In this document: positions 8,677 to 17,613 of the stretch, in pieces
How the letters are laid out: each line of letters opens with the position of its first letter
Numbering within the stretch: the stretch's first letter is position 1
DNA from: Pseudomonas bubulae
GTDB taxonomy: Bacteria > Pseudomonadota > Gammaproteobacteria > Pseudomonadales > Pseudomonadaceae
Direction: 5' to 3'
Assembly (NCBI RefSeq): GCF_037023725.1
Contig: NZ_CP146077.1
Span: 4,067,001-4,131,000 of the forward strand
DNA length: 64,000 bases
Made by a program: the position numbers and the translations under genes
The notes under the pieces: model-generated
The model's database searches: none
Told to the model about the DNA's origin: nothing
What the model saw: only the letters and a program-made list of their open reading frames with translations

Positions 8677-8712
8677 TCTGCACCAACCCGCTCCCCGCAG
8701 GACCCCTACCCC

Positions 8713-9900
8713 ATGCCTGAAACACAGCGCCCCATGGCAATCACGCTGCAAGTGGTTTCCATCGTCCTGTTTACCTTTATCGGCTATTTGAACATTGGCA
8801 TTCCGCTGGCCGTACTGCCGGGTTACGTGCATAACCATCTCGGTTACGGCACGGTGATCGCCGGGCTGGTGATCAGCGTGCAATATTTGGCTACGCTGCT
8901 GAGCCGGCCTTACGCCAGCCGCTACATCGATACCCGGGGCAGCAAGCGCGCCGTGATGGTTGGCCTGGCCGGCTGCGGCCTGAGTGGCGTGTTTATGCTG
9001 GTGTCCAGCTGGCTGACGAGCATGCCGGCCTGGAGCCTGGCCAGCCTGTTGATCGGCCGGCTGGTGCTGGGCAGCGCGGAAAGCCTGGTGGGCTCCGGCT
9101 CCATCGGCTGGGGCATAGGCCGGGTCGGCGCACAGAACACGGCCAAGGTGATTTCCTGGAATGGCATCGCCAGTTACGGCGCCATTGCCATTGGCGCACC
9201 TCTGGGCGTGGTCATGGTCGGCCACCTGGGCATGTGGAGCCTGGGCGTAAGCATTATTGCCCTGGGAGCGCTGGGCGTACTGCTGGCCTGGCCAAAACTG
9301 GCAGCACCCATTGTCAGCGGCGTGCGCCTGCCGTTTCTGCATGTACTGGGACGAGTACTGCCCCACGGCACCGGGCTGGCCCTGGGCTCGATCGGCTTTG
9401 GCACCATCGCCACCTTTATCACCTTGTATTACGCGACCAACCACTGGGAAAACGCAGCGCTGTGCCTGAGCCTGTTTGGCGCCAGCTTTATCAGTGCGCG
9501 TTTGCTGTTTGGCAACCTGATCAACCGTATCGGCGGTTTTCGCGTGGCGATTGCCTGCCTGAGCGTCGAAACCCTGGGCTTGCTGCTGTTGTGGCTGGCG
9601 CCCAACCCGGAGTTGGCCCTGGCGGGCGCGGCCTTGAGCGGCTTTGGCTTTTCGCTGGTGTTCCCGGCGCTGGGGGTTGAGGCGGTCAACCTGGTGCCGG
9701 CCTCCAGCCGGGGGGCTGCGGTGGGTGCGTATTCGCTGTTTATCGACCTGTCGCTGGGCATCACCGGGCCGCTAGTGGGTGCCGTGGCGGCAGGGTTCGG
9801 CTTTGCTTCGATCTTTCTGTTTGCGGCGCTGGCGGCGCTTGGCGGGTTGATGCTGAGTGTTTATCTGTATCGTCAGGCGCAGAACGCAAGAGCGTCCTAG
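8713..9900 (+). CDS. MFS transporter (YfcJ/YhhS-like exporter)
   Basis: 395 residues with about twelve hydrophobic segments. The MFS A-like loop between segments 2 and 3 reads [19 protein letters not shown], and the repeated half has a second positively charged loop. The opening, a short polar leader followed by [20 protein letters not shown], is typical of the YhhS/YfcJ drug-efflux-like group. It is an inner-membrane proton-coupled carrier; the substrate is not evident. The ATG at 8713 has a CCGCAGGACC ribosome site. Confidence 0.85.
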   Translation: MPETQRPMAITLQVVSIVLFTFIGYLNIGIPLAVLPGYVHNHLGYGTVIAGLVISVQYLATLLSRPYASRYIDTRGSKRAVMVGLAGCGLSGVFMLVSSWLTSMPAWSLASLLIGRLVLGSAESLVGSGSIGWGIGRVGAQNTAKVISWNGIASYGAIAIGAPLGVVMVGHLGMWSLGVSIIALGALGVLLAWPKLAAPIVSGVRLPFLHVLGRVLPHGTGLALGSIGFGTIATFITLYYATNHWENAALCLSLFGASFISARLLFGNLINRIGGFRVAIACLSVETLGLLLLWLAPNPELALAGAALSGFGFSLVFPALGVEAVNLVPASSRGAAVGAYSLFIDLSLGITGPLVGAVAAGFGFASIFLFAALAALGGLMLSVYLYRQAQNARAS

Positions 9901-9924
9901 CTCGCGCTCAGGGTGATTAAACCT

Positions 9925-10009
9925 GTGGGAGCGGGCTTGCCCGCGATGCAGACGGAGTGGTGTGCCAGGTAAAGCACGGTGATGCCATCGCGGGCAAGCC
10001 CGCTCCCAC
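9925..10009. repeat. REPIN between convergent MFS and arfB genes
   Basis: Inverted GTGGGAGCGGGCTTGCCCGCGAT copies around a spacer of about 40 bases, CCC variant of the arm (TTGCCCGC instead of TTGCTCGC). It lies 24 bases after the MFS stop and 17 bases before the arfB 3' end. Confidence 0.92.
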
Positions 10010-10026
10010 AGGACTGCTGCTGCCCT

Positions 10027-10440
10027 CTAGAAATCCACCCTGCCCCGCCCCGCCTTGATGTTGCCGCGCTTGGTCTTGGATTCCAGCCGACGTTTTTTTG
10101 AGCCCAGGGTCGGCTTGGTCGGGCGGCGTTTTTTCTCCACTTTGGTGGCGCTGACGATCAACTCCGCCAGACGCTCCAGCGCATCAGCCCGATTCTGCTC
10201 CTGGGTGCGGTATTGCTGGGCTTTGATAATCAGCACGCCATCACTGGTGATGCGGCTGTCACGCAGCGCCAGCAGCCGCTCCTTGTAAAAATCCGGCAAC
10301 GACGAATTGGGAATATCAAAGCGCAGGTGCATGGCGCTCGAAACCTTGTTGACGTTCTGCCCGCCCGCACCCTGGGCGCGAATGGCCGTCAGTTCGATCT
10401 CGGCATCAGGGATATGCACGTTGTTGGAAATCACCAGCAT
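10027..10440 (-). CDS. arfB: ArfB, ribosome-rescue peptidyl-tRNA hydrolase
   Basis: 137 residues. It releases stalled peptides from non-stop ribosomes. The GGQ catalytic motif is present in [20 protein letters not shown], and the basic C-terminal tail (KKRRPTKP...[17 protein letters not shown]) is the part that enters the empty mRNA channel in this family. A longer reading to 10500 adds a Cys-rich leader without family support; the ATG at 10438-10440 matches the usual [13 protein letters not shown] opening. It is transcribed alone, with the permease gene upstream in the same direction. Confidence 0.95.
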   Translation of the reverse strand: MLVISNNVHIPDAEIELTAIRAQGAGGQNVNKVSSAMHLRFDIPNSSLPDFYKERLLALRDSRITSDGVLIIKAQQYRTQEQNRADALERLAELIVSATKVEKKRRPTKPTLGSKKRRLESKTKRGNIKAGRGRVDF

Positions 10441-10480
10441 CAAAAAAGGGTCCGTGTTCAGAGCATCAAGGATACCCCAC

Positions 10481-10511
10481 AAACAACAAACCCGGCGCAA
10501 TGGCCGGGTTT
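10481..10511 (-). terminator. Terminator of the aromatic amino acid permease gene
   Basis: On the minus strand, AAACCCGGC-N6-GCCGGGTTT is followed by a T-rich stretch (GTTGTTTG). It starts 20 bases after the permease stop at 10531 and overlaps the upstream region of arfB. Confidence 0.8.
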
Positions 10512-10530
10512 GCAGGGTTAAACACAGCGT

Positions 10531-11949
10531 TTATTTGGCAGAGCTGTAAGCCGCTGCCTGCGCCTGTACCGCGCGCTTGTTCTTGATCACGAAGCACAGC
10601 CACATAAAGGCCACCCACACCGGAATCGCGTACACCGACACGCGAATCCCCGGGATCAACAGCATGATCACCAGGATAAACGCTACAAACGCCAGGCAGA
10701 TGTAGTTGCCGTACGGATACCACAGCGCCTTGAACAGCGGGACTTGCGCGGTCTTGTCCATATGCTGGCGGAACTTGAAGTGCGAGTAGCTGATCATCGC
10801 CCAGTTGATCACCAGGGTCGCCACTACCAGGGACATCAGCAGTTCCAGCGCATCATGGGGCATCAGGTAGTTGAGCAGCACTGCAATGACCGTCACCGCC
10901 GCCGAGGCCAGGATCGAGTTGACCGGCACGCCGCGCTTGTCGATTTTGGCCAGCACTTTCGGCGCATCGCCCTGCTGCGCCATACCCAGCAACATGCGGC
11001 TGTTGCAGTAGGTGCCGCTGTTGTACACCGACAATGCTGCGGTCAAGACCACGAAGTTGAGGATGTGCGCAGCGGTGTTGCTGCCCAGCATCGAGAACAC
11101 TTGCACGAACGGGCTGCTGCTGTAGCTGTCGCCACCGGCATTCAGGGTTTCAAGCAGCGAGTCCCACGGAGTCAACGACAGCAGAACTACCAGGGCACCG
11201 ATATAGAAAATCAGGATGCGGTAGATCACCTGGTTGATCGCTTTCGGGATCACGGTGCGTGGTTTGTCGGCTTCAGCTGCGGTGAAACCGAGCATTTCCA
11301 GGCCGCCGAAGGAAAACATGATAAAGGCCATGGCCATGATCAGGCCGGTCGTCCCGTTCGGGAAGAAACCACCGTGTTCCCACAGGTTGCTGACCGAAGC
11401 CTGAGGGCCACCGCTGCCGCTGACCAGCAGGTAGCTGCCCAGGGCGATCATGCCGACAATTGCCACGACCTTGATGATCGCGAACCAGAACTCGGCTTCG
11501 CCAAACACTTTGACGTTGGTCAGGTTGATCAGGTTGATCAGCACGAAGAAGGCCGCTGCCGAGGCCCAGGTGGGGATCTCCGGCCACCAGTAGTGCACAT
11601 ATTTGCCGACGGCGGTCAGCTCCGACATGCCCACCAGGATGTACAGCACCCAGCAGTTCCAGCCCGACATAAAGCCGGCGAAACCGCCCCAGTATTTATG
11701 GGCAAAGTGGCTGAAAGAACCGGCAACCGGCTCTTCGACGATCATTTCACCGAGCTGGCGCATGATCATGAACGCGATAAAGCCGCAGATCGCATAGCCC
11801 AGAATCATCGATGGACCGGCCGACTTGAGCACCCCGGCCGAACCGAGAAACAGGCCAGTACCAATCGCGCCACCGAGGGCTATCAGCTGGATATGACGAT
11901 TTTTCAGGCCGCGTTTAAGCTCGCCCGAATGCGAGGTATTTCCACTCAT
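10531..11949 (-). CDS. aroP: Aromatic amino acid permease (AroP/PheP family)
   Basis: 472 residues, APC-superfamily amino acid:proton symporter with about twelve membrane segments. The opening LKRGLKNRHIQLIALGGAIG followed by TGLFLGSAGVL is the amino acid permease signature; EADKPRTVIPKAI and the TAALSVYNSGTYCNSRML region also match. AroP carries Phe, Tyr and Trp; the exact preference is inferred from similarity. It lies about 2 kb from phhABC, consistent with aromatic amino acid use. The ATG at 11947-11949 is preferred over a start at 12003. The upstream gap to 12234 carries a structured element. Confidence 0.85.
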   Translation of the reverse strand: MSGNTSHSGELKRGLKNRHIQLIALGGAIGTGLFLGSAGVLKSAGPSMILGYAICGFIAFMIMRQLGEMIVEEPVAGSFSHFAHKYWGGFAGFMSGWNCWVLYILVGMSELTAVGKYVHYWWPEIPTWASAAAFFVLINLINLTNVKVFGEAEFWFAIIKVVAIVGMIALGSYLLVSGSGGPQASVSNLWEHGGFFPNGTTGLIMAMAFIMFSFGGLEMLGFTAAEADKPRTVIPKAINQVIYRILIFYIGALVVLLSLTPWDSLLETLNAGGDSYSSSPFVQVFSMLGSNTAAHILNFVVLTAALSVYNSGTYCNSRMLLGMAQQGDAPKVLAKIDKRGVPVNSILASAAVTVIAVLLNYLMPHDALELLMSLVVATLVINWAMISYSHFKFRQHMDKTAQVPLFKALWYPYGNYICLAFVAFILVIMLLIPGIRVSVYAIPVWVAFMWLCFVIKNKRAVQAQAAAYSSAK

Positions 11950-12106
11950 TGCAAAGGTCCCACACAAGGTTTGATGTGATTCAGTGCGTTGTAACTTGAG
12001 CACCAGAGGCAGTGATCGAAGGGTCTACAACACAAATCAAACCCCAGCGCAGGCGCCAGGAATCCAAGGTTGTTTCACGAGTCATGCGTCACCTGTTTGT
12101 TTTTAT

Positions 12107-12234
12107 CTGTGACGGAATCGAACCCGCAACGCTTGTGGCATTGCGGAATTATCAAGGCGGATAGCCTTGAGGTTTTGGCCGTTCGGTGTAACGCCGAGCG
12201 GCGCAAAATGCGCGGGTACGCAATTGAGTCACAG
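12107..12234. ncRNA. Multi-hairpin element closed by a 7-bp stem (possible structured RNA or leader)
   Basis: CTGTGAC (12107-12113) pairs with GTCACAG (12228-12234). Inside lie, in order: CCGCAACGC / GCATTGCGG (12124-12132 / 12138-12146, one imperfect pair); CAAGGC / GCCTTG (12153-12158 / 12164-12169); GCCGTTCGG / CCGAGCGGC (12178-12186 / 12194-12202, one imperfect pair); and GCGCA / TGCGC (12201-12213). The minus strand also carries GGTTCGATTCC, which looks like a tRNA T-loop (12113-12125), but no cloverleaf forms. It lies in the gap before the permease gene, so it could be a long 5' leader read from the minus strand or an independent small RNA. The strand is undecided and the family is unrecognised. 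Confidence 0.5.
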
Positions 12235-12460
12235 TTAAAACGCGGCGCATTGTACACCCGCACGAAGGCAAGATCCCATCACACAGCCGATTGCAATACG
12301 AAACAAGCCGCAATTTATGTAGGAACTGTCCTAATTCTGTAAATCTCGGAAGGTTTTCATTACAAAGGGATGATTTCAGCGGTTTAGGGTCGGTAAGTGG
12401 CTGAATTCGTATAGGTTTATTGACATGGTGTAACGATTATTTGCCACGCGAATTACGACC

Positions 12461-12473
12461 CGTAGCAGCTGCC
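12461..12473. repeat. Half-site of the GTAGCAGCTGCC repeat
   Basis: CGTAGCAGCTGCC occurs once without its inverted partner. The remaining gene-free sequence between 12235 and 12490 shows no ORF or site that can be supported. Confidence 0.5.
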
Positions 12474-12492
12474 ATCAGCATTTCGCAGACAT

Positions 12493-12527
12493 AAAAAAAC
12501 GCCAACCCCTGGGGGTTGGCGTTTTTT
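12493..12527 (-). terminator. rluB terminator
   Basis: Stem CGCCAACCCC / GGGGTTGGCG flanked by A-run and T-run (AAAAAAA ... TTTTTT), so it can act on both strands. It starts 24 bases after the rluB stop at 12551 on the minus strand. Confidence 0.92.
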
Positions 12528-12550
12528 GTACCGCGCTTACCGCTTACCGC

Positions 12551-13747
12551 TTACTGCGGCTTGCGACGACCGAAGCCCGGGCGCTGGCCCGAACCTGCCG
12601 GGGCACCACGACGCTTGCCCGACGGCGCATCGTCAACCAGCTTTGGCCCGTTACGGGTTGGCTTGGTTGGACGCTTGTTGATTTCGCTCGGACGCTCGGC
12701 AACTGGCGCACCACGACCTGCTGGCACACGATCAGTACGGCCGGCAGGCTTGCGCGCCGGACGAGCCGATTCATCACGAGCCGGACGGCCCGGACGCTCG
12801 CCTTCGATATGCGGCTGGCGTGCCGGACGCGGCGCAACAGGTGCACCTTCAGCCGGGCGCAGCACGCGGGCAACACGGTCACCACGGGCCACAGGGCGCG
12901 AGGATTTGCGCTGCATGCGCTCAAGCTTGTCTTTGCTCTTGGCGTTCATCTCAGGCATGGCAACCGGCGTGAGGCCGACTTCAGCGCTGAGAATGTCCAC
13001 TTCGAACTGGCTCATTTCGCGCCAGCGACCCATCGGCAGATCGGAGTTGAGGAACACCGGACCGAAACGTACGCGCTTCAGGCGGCTGACCACCAGGCCC
13101 TGGGATTCCCACAGACGACGCACTTCACGGTTACGGCCTTCCATCACCACGCAGTGGTACCAATGGTTGAAGCCTTCGCCGCCTGGCGCCTGCTTGATGT
13201 CGGTGAAACGCGCCGGACCGTCTTCCAGCACAACGCCGGCCTTGAGGCGGGCAATCATGTCGTCATCCACTTCGCCACGCACACGTACCGCGTATTCACG
13301 GTCCATTTCGTACGAAGGGTGCATCAAGCGGTTGGCCAGCTCACCGTCAGTGGTGAACATCAGCAAGCCGGTGGTGTTGATGTCCAGACGACCGATATTG
13401 ATCCAACGGCCTTCTTTTGGACGCGGCAGTTTGTCGAACACGGTCGGACGGCCTTCAGGGTCGTCACGGGTGCAGATTTCGCCGTCGGGTTTGTTGTACA
13501 TGATCACGCGGCGAACCGATTCGGCTGCCTCTTCACGCTTGATCACCTTGCCATCGATGGTGATGGCGTCGTGCAGGTCTACGCGCAGACCCAGGGTTGC
13601 ATCCTTGCCATTGACCTTGATCCGGCCCTGGCTGATCCAGCTCTCTACGTCGCGACGCGAGCCAACGCCAATACGGGCGAGGACTTTTTGCAGTTTTTCG
13701 CCTGCAGGGCCAATTTCCTGGCCGTCTTTAGGGTCGAGATCTTTCAT
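12551..13747 (-). CDS. rluB: RluB, 23S rRNA pseudouridine synthase
   Basis: 398 residues. An S4 RNA-binding domain (KLQKVLARIGVGSRRDVESW, about 18-80) precedes an RsuA-family catalytic domain with the GRLDINTTGLL motif; its Asp is the catalytic residue. RluB modifies U2605-equivalent in 23S rRNA helix 93. After about residue 265 comes an Arg/Pro/Gly-rich low-complexity tail that makes the protein longer than E. coli RluB (291 aa), a feature often seen in pseudomonads. It ends the scp/yciO/rnm gene cluster read on the minus strand. Confidence 0.93.
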   Translation of the reverse strand: MKDLDPKDGQEIGPAGEKLQKVLARIGVGSRRDVESWISQGRIKVNGKDATLGLRVDLHDAITIDGKVIKREEAAESVRRVIMYNKPDGEICTRDDPEGRPTVFDKLPRPKEGRWINIGRLDINTTGLLMFTTDGELANRLMHPSYEMDREYAVRVRGEVDDDMIARLKAGVVLEDGPARFTDIKQAPGGEGFNHWYHCVVMEGRNREVRRLWESQGLVVSRLKRVRFGPVFLNSDLPMGRWREMSQFEVDILSAEVGLTPVAMPEMNAKSKDKLERMQRKSSRPVARGDRVARVLRPAEGAPVAPRPARQPHIEGERPGRPARDESARPARKPAGRTDRVPAGRGAPVAERPSEINKRPTKPTRNGPKLVDDAPSGKRRGAPAGSGQRPGFGRRKPQ

Positions 13748-13891
13748 CTGGGCACCTCCCGGTGTGTCAATTCAGGCGAGCGCCTGAAGTGTTAAAAATG
13801 GGCCTTGGGGCTCTGCTGAGCCCCAGAGGGTCGCGAATCATACGCGGATATTGACCATTGCGCATCAAAGGCTAGTCACGAAGTGCGTGGC

Positions 13892-14083
13892 TCACTTGGT
13901 TTTCCGCCGGCCGGTGGCCTCAAGCGCCAGTAAACGCAGGGCGGATTCGGCCAGCACCGCACGTTTTTCGTCTTTGTCGAGTTTCTTCCAGGCCTTGATT
14001 TCACGCTTGGTCCGCCCGCAGCCCAGGCAAATGTCGTCAGTGAATTTGCAGACTCCGATGCAGGGGTCTTTGGTTGAACTCAT
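13892..14083 (-). CDS. DUF1289 small cysteine-rich protein (63 aa)
   Basis: Opens MSSTKDPCIGVCKFTDDICL and continues GCGRTKREI. The spacing CxxxCx6CxxC is the DUF1289 pattern, likely a small metal (zinc) site. The C-terminus is basic. The ATG at 14081-14083 has a GGAGGGCTGTC ribosome site; an upstream extension would run through the REPIN and is rejected. It lies between scpB and rluB in the same direction. Function is unknown. Confidence 0.85.
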   Translation of the reverse strand: MSSTKDPCIGVCKFTDDICLGCGRTKREIKAWKKLDKDEKRAVLAESALRLLALEATGRRKTK

Positions 14084-14101
14084 GACAGCCCTCCGAAAAT
14101 T

Positions 14102-14188
14102 GTGTGGGAGCGGGCTTGCTCGCGATGGCATCGCTGCGGTGTGCCTGACAGTCCGCGTCGTCTGCATCGCAGGCAAGCCAGCTCCCAC
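14102..14188. repeat. REPIN with one decayed arm
   Basis: Left arm GTGGGAGCGGGCTTGCTCGCGAT is intact; the right arm reads ATCGCAGGCAAGCCAGCTCCCAC with several changes. It lies between scpB and the DUF1289 gene. Confidence 0.88.
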
Positions 14189-14244
14189 GGGTCATGCATT
14201 GCCCGCAGAATCCGCGGCTTGCCAGGATCCTTAATGGGAGTGCA

Positions 14245-15189
14245 TCAGTCTTCCTGCTCGCGGCGTTCCTGTTCGATGGCTTCGGCCAGGGCCTGAGCCT
14301 CAAGCTCTTCGTCGCTCAAGGCAGATCGCTGCTCAAGTGCAGCAACCGCAGCGCGCAATCGCTCGCGGGCCAACTCGGCCGCAGAGGGTTGCTGCGGTTG
14401 TGGTTGGGCTTCTATTTCCGGCTCGGACTCAGGCTCAGGCTCAGGCTCAGGCTCTAGAGCTTCAACTGGCGCAACGTCGCGCAGCAAATCATCAAAGTCA
14501 GTTTTAAGACCCTCCTCCATCGAGTCCAGTTCCGTCAGCAGGGTGCGGAAGCTGGTTTCGTCTTTCGGCTCTTCCGGCTCGGCGCTTTCGTCGGCCAGCG
14601 CCTGAAGATGCGCAGGCACCGGGGCATCGTCAAAATCGAGGATCGGATCCGGCTCCAGCTCGCGCAGCTCGGCCAGTGGCGGCAATTCATCGAGGCTCTT
14701 GAGGTTGAAGTGGTCAAGAAAGCCCTTGGTGGTGGCAAACATCGCGGGCTTGCCCGGCACGTCACGATAACCCACCACGCGAATCCACTCGCGCTCCAGC
14801 AGTGTCTTGACGATATGGCTGTTGACCGCCACACCGCGCACATCTTCGATCTCGCCACGGGTAATGGGCTGGCGATAAGCGATCAGCGCCATGGTCTCCA
14901 GCATGGCTCGCGAGTAACGTTGCGGGCGTTCTTCCCACAGACGTCCGACCCAGGGCGAGTACTTTTCGCGGATCTGCAGGCGATAGCCGGAGGCAACTTC
15001 TTTCAGTTCAAAGGCGCGGCCGTCGCAGGATTTGCGCAGCAGTTCCAGGGCCTTCTTGAAGACCGGCGGTTCCGGGCGCTCGCCCTCTTCAAACAGTTCG
15101 AACAGGCGCTCAAGGCTCTGCGGCTTTCCCGAGGCCAGCAGAAAGGCCTCAAGCAAGGGGGCCAGCTCGCGGGGTTCAGTCAAATTCAT
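14245..15189 (-). CDS. scpB: ScpB, condensin (SMC-ScpAB) subunit
   Basis: 314 residues. Two winged-helix domains cover residues 1-170; the second has ALIAYRQPITRGEIEDVRGV and HIVKTLLEREWIRVVGYRDV, typical of ScpB. The family length is about 180-200, so the acidic C-terminal half (repeated EPEPEPESEPE and QPQPQQP) is an added, probably disordered extension of a kind found in pseudomonads. ScpB binds ScpA in the SMC complex that condenses and segregates the chromosome. It follows scpA with a 12-base gap. Confidence 0.93.
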   Translation of the reverse strand: MNLTEPRELAPLLEAFLLASGKPQSLERLFELFEEGERPEPPVFKKALELLRKSCDGRAFELKEVASGYRLQIREKYSPWVGRLWEERPQRYSRAMLETMALIAYRQPITRGEIEDVRGVAVNSHIVKTLLEREWIRVVGYRDVPGKPAMFATTKGFLDHFNLKSLDELPPLAELRELEPDPILDFDDAPVPAHLQALADESAEPEEPKDETSFRTLLTELDSMEEGLKTDFDDLLRDVAPVEALEPEPEPEPESEPEIEAQPQPQQPSAAELARERLRAAVAALEQRSALSDEELEAQALAEAIEQERREQED

Positions 15190-15201
15190 GGTTTCAGCTC
15201 T

Positions 15202-16020
15202 TTATTCGGCTCTTGCCCGCACATGGATCGGCGCGAAGGGTTCATTTTGTACCAACTCGATCAGCGACTCTTTGACCAGTTCAAGAATGGCCATAAAGGT
15301 CACGACTACACCCAACTTGCCTTCTTCAGCGGTAAACAGCTCGACAAAGGGCACAAAGCCACCCCCCTTGAGACGCTCAAGCACGTCGCTCATGCGTTCG
15401 CGGGTCGACAGGGCCTCACGGCTGACCTGATGACTTTCAAACATGTCGGTGCGGCGCAGCACTTCGGCCATCGACATCAGCAGCTCTTCGAGCGCCACTT
15501 CCGGTACCAGTTTGCGCGCCCGTGCTTCGGGGGCATCGAGCTTGGGCACATAGATCTCGCGCCCTACCCGGCTGAGCCCCTCAATGCCTTCAGCGGCAGC
15601 CTTGAAGCGCTCGTATTGCTGCAGGCGGCGAATCAGCTCGGCACGGGGGTCACCCTCGTCCTCCTCGATTTCGGCCGAACGCGGCAACAGCATCCGCGAC
15701 TTGATCTCGGCCAGCATCGCGGCCATGACCAGATACTCGGCCGCCAGCTCCAGGCGCACGGTTTTCATCAGCTCGACATAACCCATGTACTGGCGGGTAA
15801 TTTCCGCCACCGGAATGTCGAGAATGTCGATATTTTGCTTGCGGATCAGGTACAGCAGCAGGTCGAGCGGGCCTTCAAAAGCATCAAGAAACACCTCCAG
15901 TGCATCCGGGGGAATATACAGGTCTTGCGGCATTTCGATGACCGCCTGGCCATAGACCATGGCCAGAGACAGTTCTTGCTGGGCACCGGCCCGGGCCTCA
16001 GGTGCTTCTACGTCAGACAT
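15202..16020 (-). CDS. scpA: ScpA, kleisin subunit of the SMC condensin
   Basis: 272 residues. The N-terminal FEGPLDLLLYLIRKQNIDILDIPV motif is the ScpA kleisin signature that binds the SMC neck; the C-terminal region (RMSDVLERLKGGGFVPFVELF, VTFMAILELVKESLIEL) is the winged helix that caps the SMC head. The first 35 residues are a non-conserved leader. The ATG overlaps the yciO stop (TGATG), so the two are probably translationally coupled. Confidence 0.94.
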   Translation of the reverse strand: MSDVEAPEARAGAQQELSLAMVYGQAVIEMPQDLYIPPDALEVFLDAFEGPLDLLLYLIRKQNIDILDIPVAEITRQYMGYVELMKTVRLELAAEYLVMAAMLAEIKSRMLLPRSAEIEEDEGDPRAELIRRLQQYERFKAAAEGIEGLSRVGREIYVPKLDAPEARARKLVPEVALEELLMSMAEVLRRTDMFESHQVSREALSTRERMSDVLERLKGGGFVPFVELFTAEEGKLGVVVTFMAILELVKESLIELVQNEPFAPIHVRARAE

Positions 16021-16652
16021 CAGGCCTCGACCATAAAGGGTTGAGGATCACCGCAGCCCACCCGCACGATCTCGGGGTCACCACTGTCCACCAGGCTGAT
16101 GACAGTGGAGGCCTTGTTGCCGCCAAAACCGCCGTCAATGATCAGGTCGACCTGTTTTTCCAGGGCATCACGGATTTCATACGGGTCTTCCATCGGCTCG
16201 CTCTCGCCCGGCAGGATCAGGGTCACGCTCATCAGCGGTTCGCCCAGTTCTTCAAGCAATGCCAGCGCAATCGGATGGCTCGGTACGCGCAGGCCAATGG
16301 TACGGCGTTTAGGGTGCAGCAGCAGGCGCGGCACTTCGCGGGTGGCATTGAGGATAAAGGTGTACGGCCCCGGCGTATGCGCCTTGAGCAGACGGAAGAT
16401 GCCGGTATCCACCTTGGCAAACAGCCCCAGCTGCGACAGGTCACAGCACATCAGGGTGAAGTTGTGCTTGTCGTCCAGGTTGCGCAGGCGCTTGATCCGC
16501 TCGATCGCACCCTTGTCGCCCATCTGGCAACCCACGGCGTAGGACGAGTCGGTGGGATAAATCACTACCCCACCCTTCTTGATGATTTCAACGGCCTGTT
16601 TGATCAGACGCGGTTGTGGGTTTTCCGGATGAATCTGGAAAAATTGACTCAC
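16020..16652 (-). CDS. yciO: YciO, TsaC/Sua5 (YrdC-fold) paralogue
   Basis: 210 residues from a GTG at 16650-16652, read as M(V)SQFFQIHPENPQPRLIKQA, the same opening as E. coli YciO. The KKGGVVIYPTDSSYAVGCQM and KRRTIGLRVPSHPIALALL blocks are the YrdC nucleotide and threonine-binding core, shared with threonylcarbamoyl-AMP synthases that start t6A tRNA modification. YciO lacks the Sua5 C-terminal domain. A longer reading would overlap the upstream gene's stop. The TGATG overlap with scpA suggests an operon. Confidence 0.9.
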   Translation of the reverse strand: MSQFFQIHPENPQPRLIKQAVEIIKKGGVVIYPTDSSYAVGCQMGDKGAIERIKRLRNLDDKHNFTLMCCDLSQLGLFAKVDTGIFRLLKAHTPGPYTFILNATREVPRLLLHPKRRTIGLRVPSHPIALALLEELGEPLMSVTLILPGESEPMEDPYEIRDALEKQVDLIIDGGFGGNKASTVISLVDSGDPEIVRVGCGDPQPFMVEA

Positions 16653-16665
16653 AGTGTTTACCTGT

Positions 16666-17529
16666 TCAGACGTTGGCAGTGGGTTTGTCATATTTGAATC
16701 GACACCACAATGGCGGCAAGTCTTCCGGAAGCGGACGGTATTCGCCGATCTCGGACCACCCTCCTGGACCATGAAAATCACTGCCGGCACTGACCAGCAG
16801 ACCGAACTCACGCGCAAGGATCGCCAGGCTGCCAACCTGATCGGCCGGCTGGTACCCGTTGACCACTTCAATCGCGTGACCCCCAGCTTGAATATAGTCG
16901 CCAATCAGCCGTCGGCGCTTGCTGCGGGTAAAATCGTAGTGCGAGGGGTGCGCCAGACTGACCCAGGCGCCTGCTGCGCGCAGGGTGGCGACGGTGTCTT
17001 CCAGGGTCGGCCAGTGCAGCTTGACGTCCCCCAGCTTGCCGGCCCCCAGCCATTTGCGGAAGGCTTCGGCGCGATCCTTGACGTAACCGGCCTCGACCAG
17101 AAAATCGGCAAAATGCGGACGGGCCGGGGCGTTGCCGCTGTCACCCAGGGCTTGCTGGATACCCCGTGCGCCTTCAAGCGCACCAGGCATACCCTTGAGC
17201 GCCAGCTTGCGACTGATCTCTTCGGCGCGCAGCCAGCGGCCATCGTGCAATTTGGCAATGGCCTCGACCAGCGCCGGGGCGTTGACATCGAAACCGTAGC
17301 CGAGCACATGAATCGTCGCCCCGCCCCAGGTGCAGGACAACTCCACGCCGTTGACCAATGTCATGCCCAGCGCCTGCGCCGCCGCGCGGGCTTCGTCGAG
17401 GCCTTCAAGTGTATCGTGATCGGTCAGGGCCAGGACTCGCACACCTTTCTCGAACGCACGCGCGACCAGTACCGCAGGCGCCAAGGCGCCATCGGATGCC
17501 GTGCTATGGCAATGCAAGTCAATTTCCAC
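16666..17529 (-). CDS. rnm: RNase AM-type PHP-domain phosphoesterase (YciV/TrpH)
   Basis: 287 residues. The PHP metal-ligand motifs are clear: DLHCHSTASDG near the start, ALTDHDTLEG, NGVELSC, HVLGYGFD, LAHPSHYDF and GSDFHGPG. In E. coli the homologue is a 5'-3' nuclease (RNase AM) that trims 5' ends of 5S, 16S and 23S rRNA and degrades short RNAs. Function is taken from the family. It is the first gene of the minus-strand cluster and ends 13 bases before the yciO start; its ATG faces yciB across 84 bases. Confidence 0.9.
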   Translation of the reverse strand: MEIDLHCHSTASDGALAPAVLVARAFEKGVRVLALTDHDTLEGLDEARAAAQALGMTLVNGVELSCTWGGATIHVLGYGFDVNAPALVEAIAKLHDGRWLRAEEISRKLALKGMPGALEGARGIQQALGDSGNAPARPHFADFLVEAGYVKDRAEAFRKWLGAGKLGDVKLHWPTLEDTVATLRAAGAWVSLAHPSHYDFTRSKRRRLIGDYIQAGGHAIEVVNGYQPADQVGSLAILAREFGLLVSAGSDFHGPGGWSEIGEYRPLPEDLPPLWCRFKYDKPTANV

Positions 17530-17613
17530 GGGGATTTAATAACCTCTAGCTGACGCTTTCGCTGTCATTGATGTTTGTTATTATGCCGCCACATCCTGCT
17601 TCTGGCTGCCACT

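Noticed and set aside
10744..11979. 411-codon open frame opposite the permease gene
   Set aside because: Antisense shadow rich in His, Gln and Asp; the permease frame has clear membrane segments and signature.
12113..12125. tRNA T-arm-like GGTTCGATTCC on the minus strand
   Set aside because: Correctly paired T stem, D arm, anticodon arm and CCA-type acceptor could not be built; only a larger multi-hairpin element fits. Not called as a tRNA.
12075..12263. Open frame of 62 codons on the minus strand in the permease-rluB gap
   Set aside because: It runs through the multi-hairpin element, has no ribosome site and no protein-like composition.
14608..16044. 478-codon open frame opposite scpA and scpB
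   Set aside because: Crosses two convincingly coupled genes on the other strand; no independent support.
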